In this document: positions 51,150 through 59,415 of the stretch, in pieces
Layout: each line of letters begins with the position of its first letter
How positions within the stretch are numbered: the first letter of the stretch is position 1
Origin: JBOICV01 sp050740255
Lineage (GTDB): Bacteria > Pseudomonadota > Gammaproteobacteria > Nevskiales > JBOICV01
Reading direction: 5' to 3'
DNA: 64,000 bases
NCBI GenBank assembly: GCA_050740255.1
Contig: JBOICV010000092.1
Location: 51,457 to 115,456 of the forward strand
The notes under the pieces: generated by a model
What the model was told of the DNA's origin: nothing
Database searches by the model: none
Seen by the model: the letters and a program-made list of their open reading frames with translations, nothing else
Program-made: the position numbers and the translations under genes

Positions 51150-52223
51150 TCAGGGGCGGGTGAACAGATAGTGCCCAACGCCCCATTCATTGCCGCCGCC
51201 AAAGGCGAAAAGTTCTGCACAGGCCAGGAAGAACATGCGCCAACGCTGTCGCTCGCGGTCCGGTTCGATCCCGGAATCCCGCGCGAACATAGGCAGCAAC
51301 CTGTCACGCGCGGCGTCGCAATTGCGCAACCAGTCTTCGCAGGTGCGGGCGTAGTGCCGACCGTTGACCCACCATCGCTGCTCTAACCGCAGGTCACGCT
51401 GGAAGTGCAGCAGCAGATCGAAACTCGGCATCAAGCCGTCGGTAAAGAAGTGCCGGCTCATCCAGTCGTCCGCGCCGGCGGTGCAAAACGGATAGGCGAG
51501 ATTGCGATGACAGAAGATGTGGACGAATAACCGACCCGAAGGCTCCAGCCAGTTGGCGATGCGTCGCAACAGGAACTCGTAATTGCGCATGTGCTCAAAC
51601 ATTTCCACTGACAACACCCGATCGAAACGCCCCTGCGCAGCAAAATCCTGCATGTCTGCGGTGATGATTTGCAGGTTCTGCAGACCCTGATCGCGGCAGC
51701 GGCTTTCAATGAACTCGCGTTGGCTGCGGGAATTGGACACCGCCACAATCTGCGAGCGCGGATACTGCTCGGCCAGCCATAGCGAGAGCGAGCCCCAGCC
51801 ACAGCCGAGCTCCAGTATTCGCATGCCATCCGCCAGCGCCGCGCGCTCACAGCTCAAGGCCAGCATTGCCGCCTCAGCCTGTTCCAGGGTGGTGCCGGTA
51901 TGGGGGTATAGGCAGCTCGAATATTTCAGATGTGGGCCGAGGCAGGTCAGAAAAAATTCCGTCGGCACTTCGTAATGCTGGGCGTTGGCGGCTCGCGTTG
52001 ATAACGCAATCGGGCTGTTGCGCAATTGTTCGATCAAGACGCTTTTTCTGGCCTCGTAGACGGCGGGATCCCGCGCGCCTTCGTCGTGCAGTCGCGTACG
52101 CAACAGCCGCCGTATTCCCATGCGCGTAAGACGATCCGGAATCCAGCCGCGTTCGCACAGTTCGATCAGCAGGCTTTCCCGCTTGGGGTCGGCTGCAGCC
52201 GCAATTACTTCTTCGGCAGCCAT
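51150..52223 (-). CDS. Cfa-superfamily methyltransferase, coclaurine N-methyltransferase-like branch
   Basis: A 357-residue SAM-dependent enzyme. The SAM motif is ILELGCGWGSLSLWLAEQYP, preceded by HYEVPTEFFLTCLGPHLKYSS and followed by VLSVEMFEHMRNYEFLL. The C-terminus WRMFFLACAELFAFGGGNEW resembles, from memory, the plant coclaurine N-methyltransferase-like branch rather than classical Cfa, so the substrate may be something other than a phospholipid acyl chain. Sequence alone cannot decide. It overlaps the DUF1295 gene by 19 bp. Confidence 0.8.
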   Translation of the reverse strand: MAAEEVIAAAADPKRESLLIELCERGWIPDRLTRMGIRRLLRTRLHDEGARDPAVYEARKSVLIEQLRNSPIALSTRAANAQHYEVPTEFFLTCLGPHLKYSSCLYPHTGTTLEQAEAAMLALSCERAALADGMRILELGCGWGSLSLWLAEQYPRSQIVAVSNSRSQREFIESRCRDQGLQNLQIITADMQDFAAQGRFDRVLSVEMFEHMRNYEFLLRRIANWLEPSGRLFVHIFCHRNLAYPFCTAGADDWMSRHFFTDGLMPSFDLLLHFQRDLRLEQRWWVNGRHYARTCEDWLRNCDAARDRLLPMFARDSGIEPDRERQRWRMFFLACAELFAFGGGNEWGVGHYLFTRP

Positions 52224-52981
52224 GGGATGAAGCGGCTGGTGGTGCGTAGATAGTCTTCATACTCCGCGCCGCGCGAGCGGCGTGCGTGCTCTTCAGTGGC
52301 CGGCACACCGGTGAATTTGAGCAGAAAAAACGTGATCAATACCGGCCCGACAAAGCCCAGCCAGGCTTGCGGCGCGCCCCAGGCCAGTATCGGAAAAGCG
52401 CACCAGAACACAGACTCGAAGAAGTAATTGGGATGCCGCGAGTAGCGCCACAGTCCGTACTTGCACACCCGCCCGCGGTTGGCTGGATCGGACTTGAAGC
52501 GTGCAAGCTGCGCGTCAGCCGCTGCTTCCCCCAGAACGCCGAGCGCGCCGACAGCGACGCCGATCAATATTTGGCCGTCGCCAGAATCGGCATGGCCAGC
52601 AGCCGCCAGCATTGATAACGAGAGCGCGGCGCCGGCTAGGGCCTGAATCTGAAAGAACACGAACATGCGCGCGTTAACTTGCGTGCCCCATTGCTCGCGC
52701 AACTTGGCGTAGCGCGCGTCCTCCGCCTGGCCCAGATTGCGCAATGCAAGATAGCCGCCAAGCCGCAGGCTCCAGGCTGCTGCCAGCAGCGCTAGGCAAA
52801 GTCGTGCAAAGCCGCTGCCGGAAGCCAACATTGCGTACAGCACGCCTGCTGCGCCGATGGATAGCGGCCAGAATACGTCCACAATTCCTGCGTTTCTGGT
52901 CCTCGTCTGCACCAGCCAGACACCACTCAGAGTCAGAGCAATCAGCAGCCAGCCGAGCAGCCAGAGCGTTAATGGGTTCAT
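52205..52981 (-). CDS. DUF1295 membrane protein (steroid-reductase-like)
   Basis: A 258-residue protein with six or seven transmembrane segments. The C-terminal half carries CKYGLWRYSRHPNYFFESVFW and the tail RGAEYEDYLRTTSRFIPWLPK, typical of the DUF1295/ICMT-related superfamily of membrane reductases and methyltransferases. In other bacteria DUF1295 genes accompany Cfa-like genes. ATG 52981 overlaps the DUF2878 stop (ATGA). Function unknown; a lipid reductase is inference. Confidence 0.85.
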   Translation of the reverse strand: MNPLTLWLLGWLLIALTLSGVWLVQTRTRNAGIVDVFWPLSIGAAGVLYAMLASGSGFARLCLALLAAAWSLRLGGYLALRNLGQAEDARYAKLREQWGTQVNARMFVFFQIQALAGAALSLSMLAAAGHADSGDGQILIGVAVGALGVLGEAAADAQLARFKSDPANRGRVCKYGLWRYSRHPNYFFESVFWCAFPILAWGAPQAWLGFVGPVLITFFLLKFTGVPATEEHARRSRGAEYEDYLRTTSRFIPWLPKK

Positions 52982-53508
52982 GCGCTCTTCCTGCTGGCTC
53001 TGGCGTTCAACCAGCGCGCGGTTTCGAACAGCGCCGGACAGGCGATGAGCCACGCCAGCGCGATACCGCCCAAAGCGAGCCACAGCGGCGGCTGCAGCGT
53101 CGCCGCACCCAAAGCCGCGCCACCCCAATAAGCCAGCGGAACGCCGGCGGCGCCCAGTAGCGCCGCCACCAGCGGCTTGCCTTGCAGCGCACTCAGGCTG
53201 TGATTCACCGTAAGCACGAAATTGATCCATAAGCCCGTGATCCACAGCGGTGCCACCTGCGGGATTAATCCGAACCCGTGGAAATCCAGCCAGCCAGCCC
53301 AGGCGTAAGCGCTGTCAATCAGCGTACCCGCCACCGCGGCGATCAGCACCAACCAAAGGTCCTGTCTGCGCGTATGGGACAAATAGAAATGCACCGGCAG
53401 ATAAGCGGCCAGCAACAGCGGACCCAGCAGGCTATAGCCGTGTCCCGCGCCCACGACATTCGCTGCCCACAGTGCCTGGAACGCAACGAAGTTGAGCGCG
53501 AAATTCAC
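52978..53508 (-). CDS. DUF2878 membrane protein
   Basis: A 176-residue protein with about five hydrophobic segments (LLGPLLLAAYLPVHFYLSH, LWLVLIAAVAGTLIDSAYAW, LWITGLWINFVLTVNHSL and others). The VAGTLIDS and NFVLTVNHSL blocks are family markers. GTG 53508 overlaps the stop of the upstream cfa gene (GTGA). DUF2878 is repeatedly found beside Cfa and sigma/anti-sigma genes. Biochemical role unknown. Confidence 0.85.
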   Translation of the reverse strand: MNFALNFVAFQALWAANVVGAGHGYSLLGPLLLAAYLPVHFYLSHTRRQDLWLVLIAAVAGTLIDSAYAWAGWLDFHGFGLIPQVAPLWITGLWINFVLTVNHSLSALQGKPLVAALLGAAGVPLAYWGGAALGAATLQPPLWLALGGIALAWLIACPALFETARWLNARASRKSA

Positions 53509-54827
53509 GCGCGTAAAGGCAGTGGTGCGCCGCGGTGGAGAGGCTTGTTGAACAGCAGGTGCGAAACGCCAATTTGCCGCTCGAGAAAGCCGCCTTCGCA
53601 GTAGCAGAGGTAGTACACCCACATCCGCACGAATTGATCGGTGTAGCCGAGGCTGCGCACCTTCGCGAGGTTATGCAGCAAGCGCTGGCGCCATTGCTGC
53701 AAGGTTGCGGCGTAGTGCGCGCTGTAGTCCTCCAGCTGGGCCAGTTGCAAGTCGGTGCTGCGGCGCGCGGCATCGAGCATCGCGGATACCGAGGGCAAGC
53801 AGCCCCCAGGAAAAATATAACGCTGGATAAAGTCCACCGAGTGCCGCATCTGCTCGTAGTAGCGATCCTGAATGGTGATAGCTTGGATCAGGGCTTGACC
53901 ATCTGGTGTCAGCAGCTCCGAGCATTTGCGGAAGAAGGTTGCAAAATGCTCGTGACCCACCGCTTCGATCATCTCAATCGAAACCAGTTTGTTGAAGCGG
54001 CCGCGGAAGGCGGCGCCTTTGAGATTGCGATAGTCCTGATCCAGCAGAGTGATGCGGGACTGCAGGCCGGCGGCGGCGACGCGATCGCGCGCGTATTCGT
54101 ATTGCTGGTGCGAGATGGTGGTAGTGGTTACCTGTGCGCCGTAGTGCTGCGCCGCATGCAGTGCAAAGCCGCCCCAGCCGGTGCCGATCTCAATCACCCG
54201 GTCCTGCGGTCCGAGATTGAGCTTGCGGCAGATGATGTCCAGCTTGGCGGTCTGCGCTTCAGTCAGACTTGCGTCCGTCTGCAAAAAAATCGCGCTGGAG
54301 TACATCATAGATGTATCCAGGAACTGCTCGAAGAACGCATTGCCGACGTCGTAGTGCGCGGCGATATTGGCGCGGCTGCCCGACAGCGTATTGTCGCGCT
54401 TCCGGTGGATCCATTTGTGCAGCCAGGCGGTGAGCCGGGATAAACTCGCGTCCATGGCGTTCAGCGTGTCCCGGTTGCGCACAAAAATGCGCACCAGATC
54501 GGTCAGATGATCGCAGTCCCACAGACCCAGGAAGTAGGCCTGGCCGGCACCCACGCTGCCACCCACCGCGGCATAGGCGTAAAACGCCGGATGGTGCACG
54601 GTCAATTGAACGCGGGGGCCCGTTCCGGCACGGCCCAGGGTCATCACGCCATAGCGGTCGTGCACCACCAGCTCGCCCCATTCGATGCCTTGCACGCGAC
54701 GCGCCATAAAGGCACGTAGCGCCCGCCCGAGCCGTGCCGCCAGCTTGCCGGCGTCCAGCGCGCCGATGCGCGGTATCGCGGCAAAGCCCGCGTTATCAAA
54801 CGTTGTGCTTATCGCTGAATCCGTCAT
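53505..54827 (-). CDS. cfa: Cyclopropane-fatty-acyl-phospholipid synthase family methyltransferase
   Basis: A 440-residue SAM enzyme that transfers a methylene or methyl to unsaturated acyl chains of membrane phospholipids. Motifs: IAAHYDVGNAFFEQFLDTSM, MYSSAIFLQTDASLTEAQTAK, SAM site VIEIGTGWGGFALHAAQHYG, LVSIEMIEAVGHEHFATFF, RYIFPGGCLPS and C-terminal WVYYLCYCEGGFLERQIG. It is the first gene of the leftward operon and is divergent from the sigma-factor gene with only 125 bp between. Confidence 0.93.
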   Translation of the reverse strand: MTDSAISTTFDNAGFAAIPRIGALDAGKLAARLGRALRAFMARRVQGIEWGELVVHDRYGVMTLGRAGTGPRVQLTVHHPAFYAYAAVGGSVGAGQAYFLGLWDCDHLTDLVRIFVRNRDTLNAMDASLSRLTAWLHKWIHRKRDNTLSGSRANIAAHYDVGNAFFEQFLDTSMMYSSAIFLQTDASLTEAQTAKLDIICRKLNLGPQDRVIEIGTGWGGFALHAAQHYGAQVTTTTISHQQYEYARDRVAAAGLQSRITLLDQDYRNLKGAAFRGRFNKLVSIEMIEAVGHEHFATFFRKCSELLTPDGQALIQAITIQDRYYEQMRHSVDFIQRYIFPGGCLPSVSAMLDAARRSTDLQLAQLEDYSAHYAATLQQWRQRLLHNLAKVRSLGYTDQFVRMWVYYLCYCEGGFLERQIGVSHLLFNKPLHRGAPLPLRA

Positions 54828-54952
54828 GGCTTAATCCGCGTAGTGGGCCTGTGAGGTATACGCGATCCTTTTGCGGAACGCGTGGCGACCTGCCTAATAT
54901 ACGGGACGAGACGCTTACTGGATGTAGCGCCGAATAGGCAAAAGGAAAGGAA

Positions 54953-55525
54953 TTGCTCGCAGCCCCCACCGCTGACGCCTCTGCTCTGGAACGCCTGCTC
55001 GCCGCCATCGCGCTGCGCGATCGCATCGCCTTCCAACAGCTCTACGACCTGACCGCTGCGCATCTGCTGGGGCTTGCTCTGCGTATTCTGAAGAATCGCG
55101 CGCTTGCGGAGGATGCAGTGCAGGAGGCTTTTGTACAAATCTGGCAACACGCCGGCGAATACCGCAGCGGACGCGGCCATCCGCAGGCGTGGATGGGCAC
55201 CATCGCCCGTTATCGCGCGCTCGATTTGCTGCGCCGGCAGCCGCGTCATGAGCTTTCGTTGGATGATGACTCAAGCCCGTCCGCGGCCGGAGCCGCGCTA
55301 TCGCTGGCTGGCGATGATCATGCGGCTCCGGAAGCGATGCTGCACCACTGCCTCGCCCATCTTCCGGCCGAAACCCAGCGCGCGCTGCGGCTGGCTTTCG
55401 TCGAGGGCTATACCCACGGCGAGCTCAGCCAGCGCATGGGGGTGCCGTTGGGTACGCTCAAGAGCTGGATTCGGCGCGGCCTCACGCGCTTGCGTGACTG
55501 CTTGAACGCCGGGGGCAGGGAATGA
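54953..55525 (+). CDS. ECF-type RNA polymerase sigma factor
   Basis: A 190-residue sigma-70 family protein with only regions 2 and 4. Region 2: LLGLALRILKNRALAEDAVQ and EAFVQIWQHA, with GHPQAWMGTIARYRALDLLRR; region 4: LPAETQRALRLAFVEGYTHG and PLGTLKSWIRRGLTRLRDCL. TTG 54953 follows an excellent Shine-Dalgarno (AAAGGAAAGGAA). It overlaps its anti-sigma gene by 4 bp and is divergent from the cfa operon, its likely target. It resembles the SigK-like group. Confidence 0.92.
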   Translation: MLAAPTADASALERLLAAIALRDRIAFQQLYDLTAAHLLGLALRILKNRALAEDAVQEAFVQIWQHAGEYRSGRGHPQAWMGTIARYRALDLLRRQPRHELSLDDDSSPSAAGAALSLAGDDHAAPEAMLHHCLAHLPAETQRALRLAFVEGYTHGELSQRMGVPLGTLKSWIRRGLTRLRDCLNAGGRE

Positions 55526-56226
55526 ACTACCGCCGGCCGGAACTTTACGAACCGCTAGCGGCGGAATACGTGCTGGGCACGCTACGCGGTGGCGCGCGTG
55601 CGCGCATGGAAAAACTTTTGCGGCGTGAGCCGGCACTGGCCGCGGCGGTGCGCGGTTGGGAAAACCGGCTGTGGCCGTTCGCGCGCGAAGTGGCAGGCGT
55701 CGAACCTGGCGCCGGCTTGTGGCAGGCGATAGAGCGGCGCATAGCGCCGTCGGCCAGCCGCGTGCGGCCGCGGGGGTTATGGCCTTGGGCTGCCGGCGCG
55801 GCTCTCGCTTCCGTGCTGGCGGCGATGATGGTTTTATTCGGTGATATCGGACGCGACGAGCCGGGCGGCCGGCCATCAATCGCCACGGCGGCCTATACCG
55901 CCATGCTGGGTCCGGCAACCGCGAAGAGTTACTGGTGGGTACGGGCCGATCCGGCCAGCGGTGAGTTGCTTGTAACCGTACTCTCGAAACCCGATATGCC
56001 GGTCGGCATGGATTGCCAGCTTTGGCTGCTGCGCGGCGAAGGCGAGGCACCCCTGTCTCTGGGCGTGCTGCCGGTAAAGGGGCATATGCGCGTGCCGCTG
56101 CCGCACGCCGATCAGTTTGCCCGCGGCACGATGCTCGCTGCTTCGTGGGAGCCCATTGGCGGCTCGCAGACCGGCACGCCGGGGCGGGTGATGTTCACGG
56201 CCCAATTGCGCAGCACCGCCAGTTAA
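55522..56226 (+). CDS. Anti-sigma factor, RskA type
   Basis: A 234-residue membrane protein: an N-terminal helical anti-sigma domain (ELYEPLAAEYVLGTLRGGAR, LWQAIERRI), one transmembrane segment (about 92-112, WPWAAGAALASVLAAMMVLF) and a periplasmic RskA-type domain (YWWVRADPASGELLVTV, DCQLWLLRGEG, FTAQL). It lacks the His-x3-Cys-x2-Cys zinc motif of ChrR/RseA-like ZAS proteins, so control is probably by proteolysis or ligand sensing rather than zinc redox. ATGA overlap with the sigma gene. Confidence 0.9.
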   Translation: MNYRRPELYEPLAAEYVLGTLRGGARARMEKLLRREPALAAAVRGWENRLWPFAREVAGVEPGAGLWQAIERRIAPSASRVRPRGLWPWAAGAALASVLAAMMVLFGDIGRDEPGGRPSIATAAYTAMLGPATAKSYWWVRADPASGELLVTVLSKPDMPVGMDCQLWLLRGEGEAPLSLGVLPVKGHMRVPLPHADQFARGTMLAASWEPIGGSQTGTPGRVMFTAQLRSTAS

Positions 56227-56329
56227 AACGCTGTAACGCGGTTGTCACTGCGCTGTTAGATGTCGGTCACAGCTTGTGCGCATAATGCTTTGCGTGAAAA
56301 CGGAAAAAACCACGCACGCGAGGCAGAAC

Positions 56330-57133
56330 ATGGCCCGGAAAACGCGTAAGCAATACCGCAGCGTCTGGGTGTCCGACGTACACCTGGGAACCAGCGCCTG
56401 CAAGGCCGAGGAGCTGACGGATTTTCTCGGCCGCATCGAATGTGAGCAGCTCTATCTCGTCGGTGACATCGTGGACGGCTGGCGCATTCAGGCCAACTTC
56501 CACTGGCCGCAAAGCCACACCAACGTGGTACGCAAGCTGCTATCCAAGTCGCGCGATGGCACCAAGGTGATTTACGTCACCGGCAACCACGATGAGTTCC
56601 TGCGCAAGTTCTCCGACTACCGTCTCAAGTTCGGCAACATCCGCATCGTGGACGAAGCCGTGCACACCACCGCGGATGGCCGCCGCCTGCTGGTGATCCA
56701 CGGCGATCAGTTCGATGTCGTCACCCGCTACCACCGCTGGCTGGCGCTGGCGGGCGACAAGGCTTATGACTTCGTGGTCTGGGCCAATGCCCACGTCAAT
56801 CGCTATCGCCGTCGGCGCGGCCAAGCCTACTGGTCGCTGGCGGCGTTTCTGAAACACAAGGTCAAGACCGCGGTGAGCTTCATCTCCGAGTATGAACGGG
56901 CTTTGGCGCATGAATGCCGCCGGCGCGGTCTGGACGGGGTGATCTGCGGCCATATTCACCATCCGGAAATCCGGCCGGTTGACGGCGTCACTTATCACAA
57001 CTGCGGCGACTGGGTGGAATCCTGCACGGCGCTGGCCGAGCATCCCGACGGCCGCATCGAGATTCTGCGCTGGCGCAGCGCCGCAGTTCGCCCTTCGACT
57101 TCGACCCCGTTCGTCCTGAGCGTAGCCGCATAG
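56330..57133 (+). CDS. UDP-2,3-diacylglucosamine diphosphatase-like metallophosphoesterase
   Basis: A 267-residue LpxH-like calcineurin-fold hydrolase. Metal motifs: WVSDVHLGTS, LVGDIVDGWR, VTGNHDEFL, VIHGDQFD and CGHIHHPEIR. In lipid A synthesis the family hydrolyses UDP-2,3-diacylglucosamine. ATG 56330 with Shine-Dalgarno GAGG is chosen. The last 13-15 residues (RPSTSTPFVLSVAA) and the stop codon are encoded by a palindromic repeat (57088-57166), not by family sequence. Confidence 0.88.
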   Translation: MARKTRKQYRSVWVSDVHLGTSACKAEELTDFLGRIECEQLYLVGDIVDGWRIQANFHWPQSHTNVVRKLLSKSRDGTKVIYVTGNHDEFLRKFSDYRLKFGNIRIVDEAVHTTADGRRLLVIHGDQFDVVTRYHRWLALAGDKAYDFVVWANAHVNRYRRRRGQAYWSLAAFLKHKVKTAVSFISEYERALAHECRRRGLDGVICGHIHHPEIRPVDGVTYHNCGDWVESCTALAEHPDGRIEILRWRSAAVRPSTSTPFVLSVAA

Positions 57134-57166
57134 CGGCGAAGTCGAAGGAATCGAACGGGGCCTACA
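57088..57166 (+). repeat. Palindromic repeat forming the 3' end of the LpxH-like gene
   Basis: Left arm CCTTCGACTTCGACCCCGTT and right arm GCGAAGTCGAAGGAATCGAA are largely self-complementary, around CGTCCTGAGCGTAGCCG. Translation ends inside it at TAG. The core TCCTGAGC is related to the thiL/valS elements. Confidence 0.75.
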
Positions 57167-57245
57167 CTCTGGACGAACGGACAGGAACACTCTGCGTCGC
57201 CTGAGGTGGCAAACGGGCCTCAGCCCAGAGTATGCTGGCACTCCT

Positions 57246-59408
57246 ATGAATGCCCTGACATCCGAGAAACTCCAAGACAATCAGTCTGTTACGGATGTCG
57301 CGCCGCCCGCCGCTCCGGCGGAACTGGCGCCTCCCGCAGCCGATCTGACACGTCCCGAATTGTTCATCAACCGCGAACTGGCGCTGCTGGAGTTCAATCG
57401 CCGCGTGCTGGCGCAGGCCTTGGACGAGAGTGTGCCGCTGCTTGAACGGCTGCGTTTCCTCTGTATCTCCTGCACCAACCTCGACGAGTTTTTCGAGATC
57501 CGCGTTGCGGCTCTGATGCAAAAGGCCGAGGCCGGCTCGCAACTGGTGGATGCCGATCAGACGACAACGCCGGAACTGCTCAAGGCGATCAGCACGTCCG
57601 CGCACACGCTGGTTGACGAGCAATACCGCGTCTTGAACGAAGCAGTCATCCCGCAGTTGGAAAACGTTGGCGTGCGCTTCCTGCGTCGCGACCAGTGGAG
57701 CGAGCCACAGCGCAACTGGCTGTACAAGTATTTTTCGAACGAGCTGCTGCCAGTGCTGTCGCCCATCGGGCTCGATCCGGCGCATCCCTTCCCGCGCATC
57801 CTGAACAAAAGCCTCAATTTCATCGTCTCGCTGCAAGGCCGCGATGCTTTCGGCCGTCAGGGGGGATACGCGGTGGTGGGCGCGCCGCGCGCGTTGCCGC
57901 GCGTCATTCAGTTGCCGCGCGAGGAGACTGAAAGCGGGGCTTATGACTTCGTGTTCCTGTCTTCCATCATCCACGCCAATGTCGAGGAATTATTCCCCGG
58001 CATGAAAGTGACCGGCTGCTACCAGTTCCGCGTCACGCGCAACTCGGACCTGCTGGTGGATGAGGAGGAAGTGGAAGATTTGCTGCGCGCGCTGGAAGGC
58101 GAGCTATCCTCACGCCGTTTCGGCGACAGCGTGCGCCTCGAAGTCGCACATGACTGCCCGGAGCAGCTTTCGACTTATCTGCTCAAGAAATTCGAGTTGC
58201 AGGAACAGGATTTATTCCGCGTTAACGGCCTGGTGAATCTCGGTCGCCTGATGACGGTCCCCGATCTGATTGATCGGCCCGACCTCAAGTACGCCGCTTT
58301 CGCGGGCGCGCTACCGGTGAAATGGGTGCGCGGCGGCAGCGCCTTCGACGAGATCAAGAAAGCCGACGTATTGCTGCACCATCCCTTCGATAGTTTCGCG
58401 CCGGTGCTGGAGTTTCTGCGTCAGGCAGCAGCCGATCCCAACGTGCTGGCGATCAAGCAGACGCTGTACCGCACCGGCCCCAAATCACCGGTGGTGGACG
58501 CGCTGGTGGACGCCGCCCGCGCTAGCAAGGAAGTGACAGTGGTGGTTGAGCTGCGGGCGCGCTTCGATGAAGCCGAGAACATCGGTCTGGCCAACCGCTT
58601 GCAGGAAGCCGGCGTACACGTCGTGTATGGCGTGGTGGGCTACAAAACTCACGCCAAGATGATCATGGTGGTGCGCCGTGAGAACGGCAAGTTGCGCCAC
58701 TATGTGCATCTGGGCACCGGCAACTACCACCCACGCACGGCACGCATCTATACCGATTACGGCCTGTTCACCGTGAACAAGACGATCGGCAACGATGTGC
58801 ATAAACTTTTTCTGCAGCTGACCAGCCTGGGCAAGATCACCGGCCTGCAGGCGGTGCTGAATGCACCGTTCCGGCTGCACACCGGCATCATCGAGCGAAT
58901 CGAGCGCGAGATTGCGCACCGCCAGGCGGGCAAACCGGCGCGCATCATCATCAAGATGAACGCGCTGACCGAACCCGAATCCATTCGCGCCCTGTATCGT
59001 GCCGCGACGGCTGGCGTCGAGGTGGATCTGATCATCCGCGGTATCTGCTGCCTGCGTCCGAACGTCAACGGCGTATCGGAGAACATCCGGGTGCGCTCCA
59101 TCGTGGGCCGTTTTCTGGAGCACAGCCGCGTCTTCTATTTCCACAACGCCGGCGAGCCCGAGGTTTATTGCGCCAGCGCCGACTGGATGGAGCGCAACTT
59201 CTTCCGTCGCGTGGAAGCCTGTTTCCCGATCACCACGCCGGCGCTGCGCGAGCGTGTGGTCCGTGATCTGGAGTTCTATCTGAGCGATAACTGCCACGCG
59301 TGGCTATTGCAGCGTGACGGTAGCTATATGCGAGTTGCTCAGGCCGAAGCTAGCGAGCGACTCTCTACTCAGCAGCGCTTGCTGGAGTTTCAGCTCAGTG
59401 CCAGTTGA
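57246..59408 (+). CDS. ppk1: Polyphosphate kinase 1
   Basis: A 720-residue enzyme that makes inorganic polyphosphate from ATP. N-terminal domain with ELALLEFNRRVLAQALDE and FLCISCTNLDEFFEIRVA; phosphate-handling motifs in the C-terminal domains: KQTLYRTGPKSPVVDAL, the autophosphorylated His region GVVGYKTHAKMIMVVRR, and HLGTGNYHPRTARIYTDYGL. C-terminal RVEACFPITTPALRERVV. The 5' leader holds an inverted CTGAGG/CCTCAG pair. ppx lies only 4 kb away, beyond two unrelated genes. Confidence 0.97.
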   Translation: MNALTSEKLQDNQSVTDVAPPAAPAELAPPAADLTRPELFINRELALLEFNRRVLAQALDESVPLLERLRFLCISCTNLDEFFEIRVAALMQKAEAGSQLVDADQTTTPELLKAISTSAHTLVDEQYRVLNEAVIPQLENVGVRFLRRDQWSEPQRNWLYKYFSNELLPVLSPIGLDPAHPFPRILNKSLNFIVSLQGRDAFGRQGGYAVVGAPRALPRVIQLPREETESGAYDFVFLSSIIHANVEELFPGMKVTGCYQFRVTRNSDLLVDEEEVEDLLRALEGELSSRRFGDSVRLEVAHDCPEQLSTYLLKKFELQEQDLFRVNGLVNLGRLMTVPDLIDRPDLKYAAFAGALPVKWVRGGSAFDEIKKADVLLHHPFDSFAPVLEFLRQAAADPNVLAIKQTLYRTGPKSPVVDALVDAARASKEVTVVVELRARFDEAENIGLANRLQEAGVHVVYGVVGYKTHAKMIMVVRRENGKLRHYVHLGTGNYHPRTARIYTDYGLFTVNKTIGNDVHKLFLQLTSLGKITGLQAVLNAPFRLHTGIIERIEREIAHRQAGKPARIIIKMNALTEPESIRALYRAATAGVEVDLIIRGICCLRPNVNGVSENIRVRSIVGRFLEHSRVFYFHNAGEPEVYCASADWMERNFFRRVEACFPITTPALRERVVRDLEFYLSDNCHAWLLQRDGSYMRVAQAEASERLSTQQRLLEFQLSAS

Positions 59409-59415
59409 GCGGCGC

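Noticed and set aside
54828..54952. An ECF-type promoter (GGAAC...TAATAT) between cfa and the sigma gene
   Set aside because: The elements can be placed in several ways on either strand and no motif recurs elsewhere in the window to support one choice.
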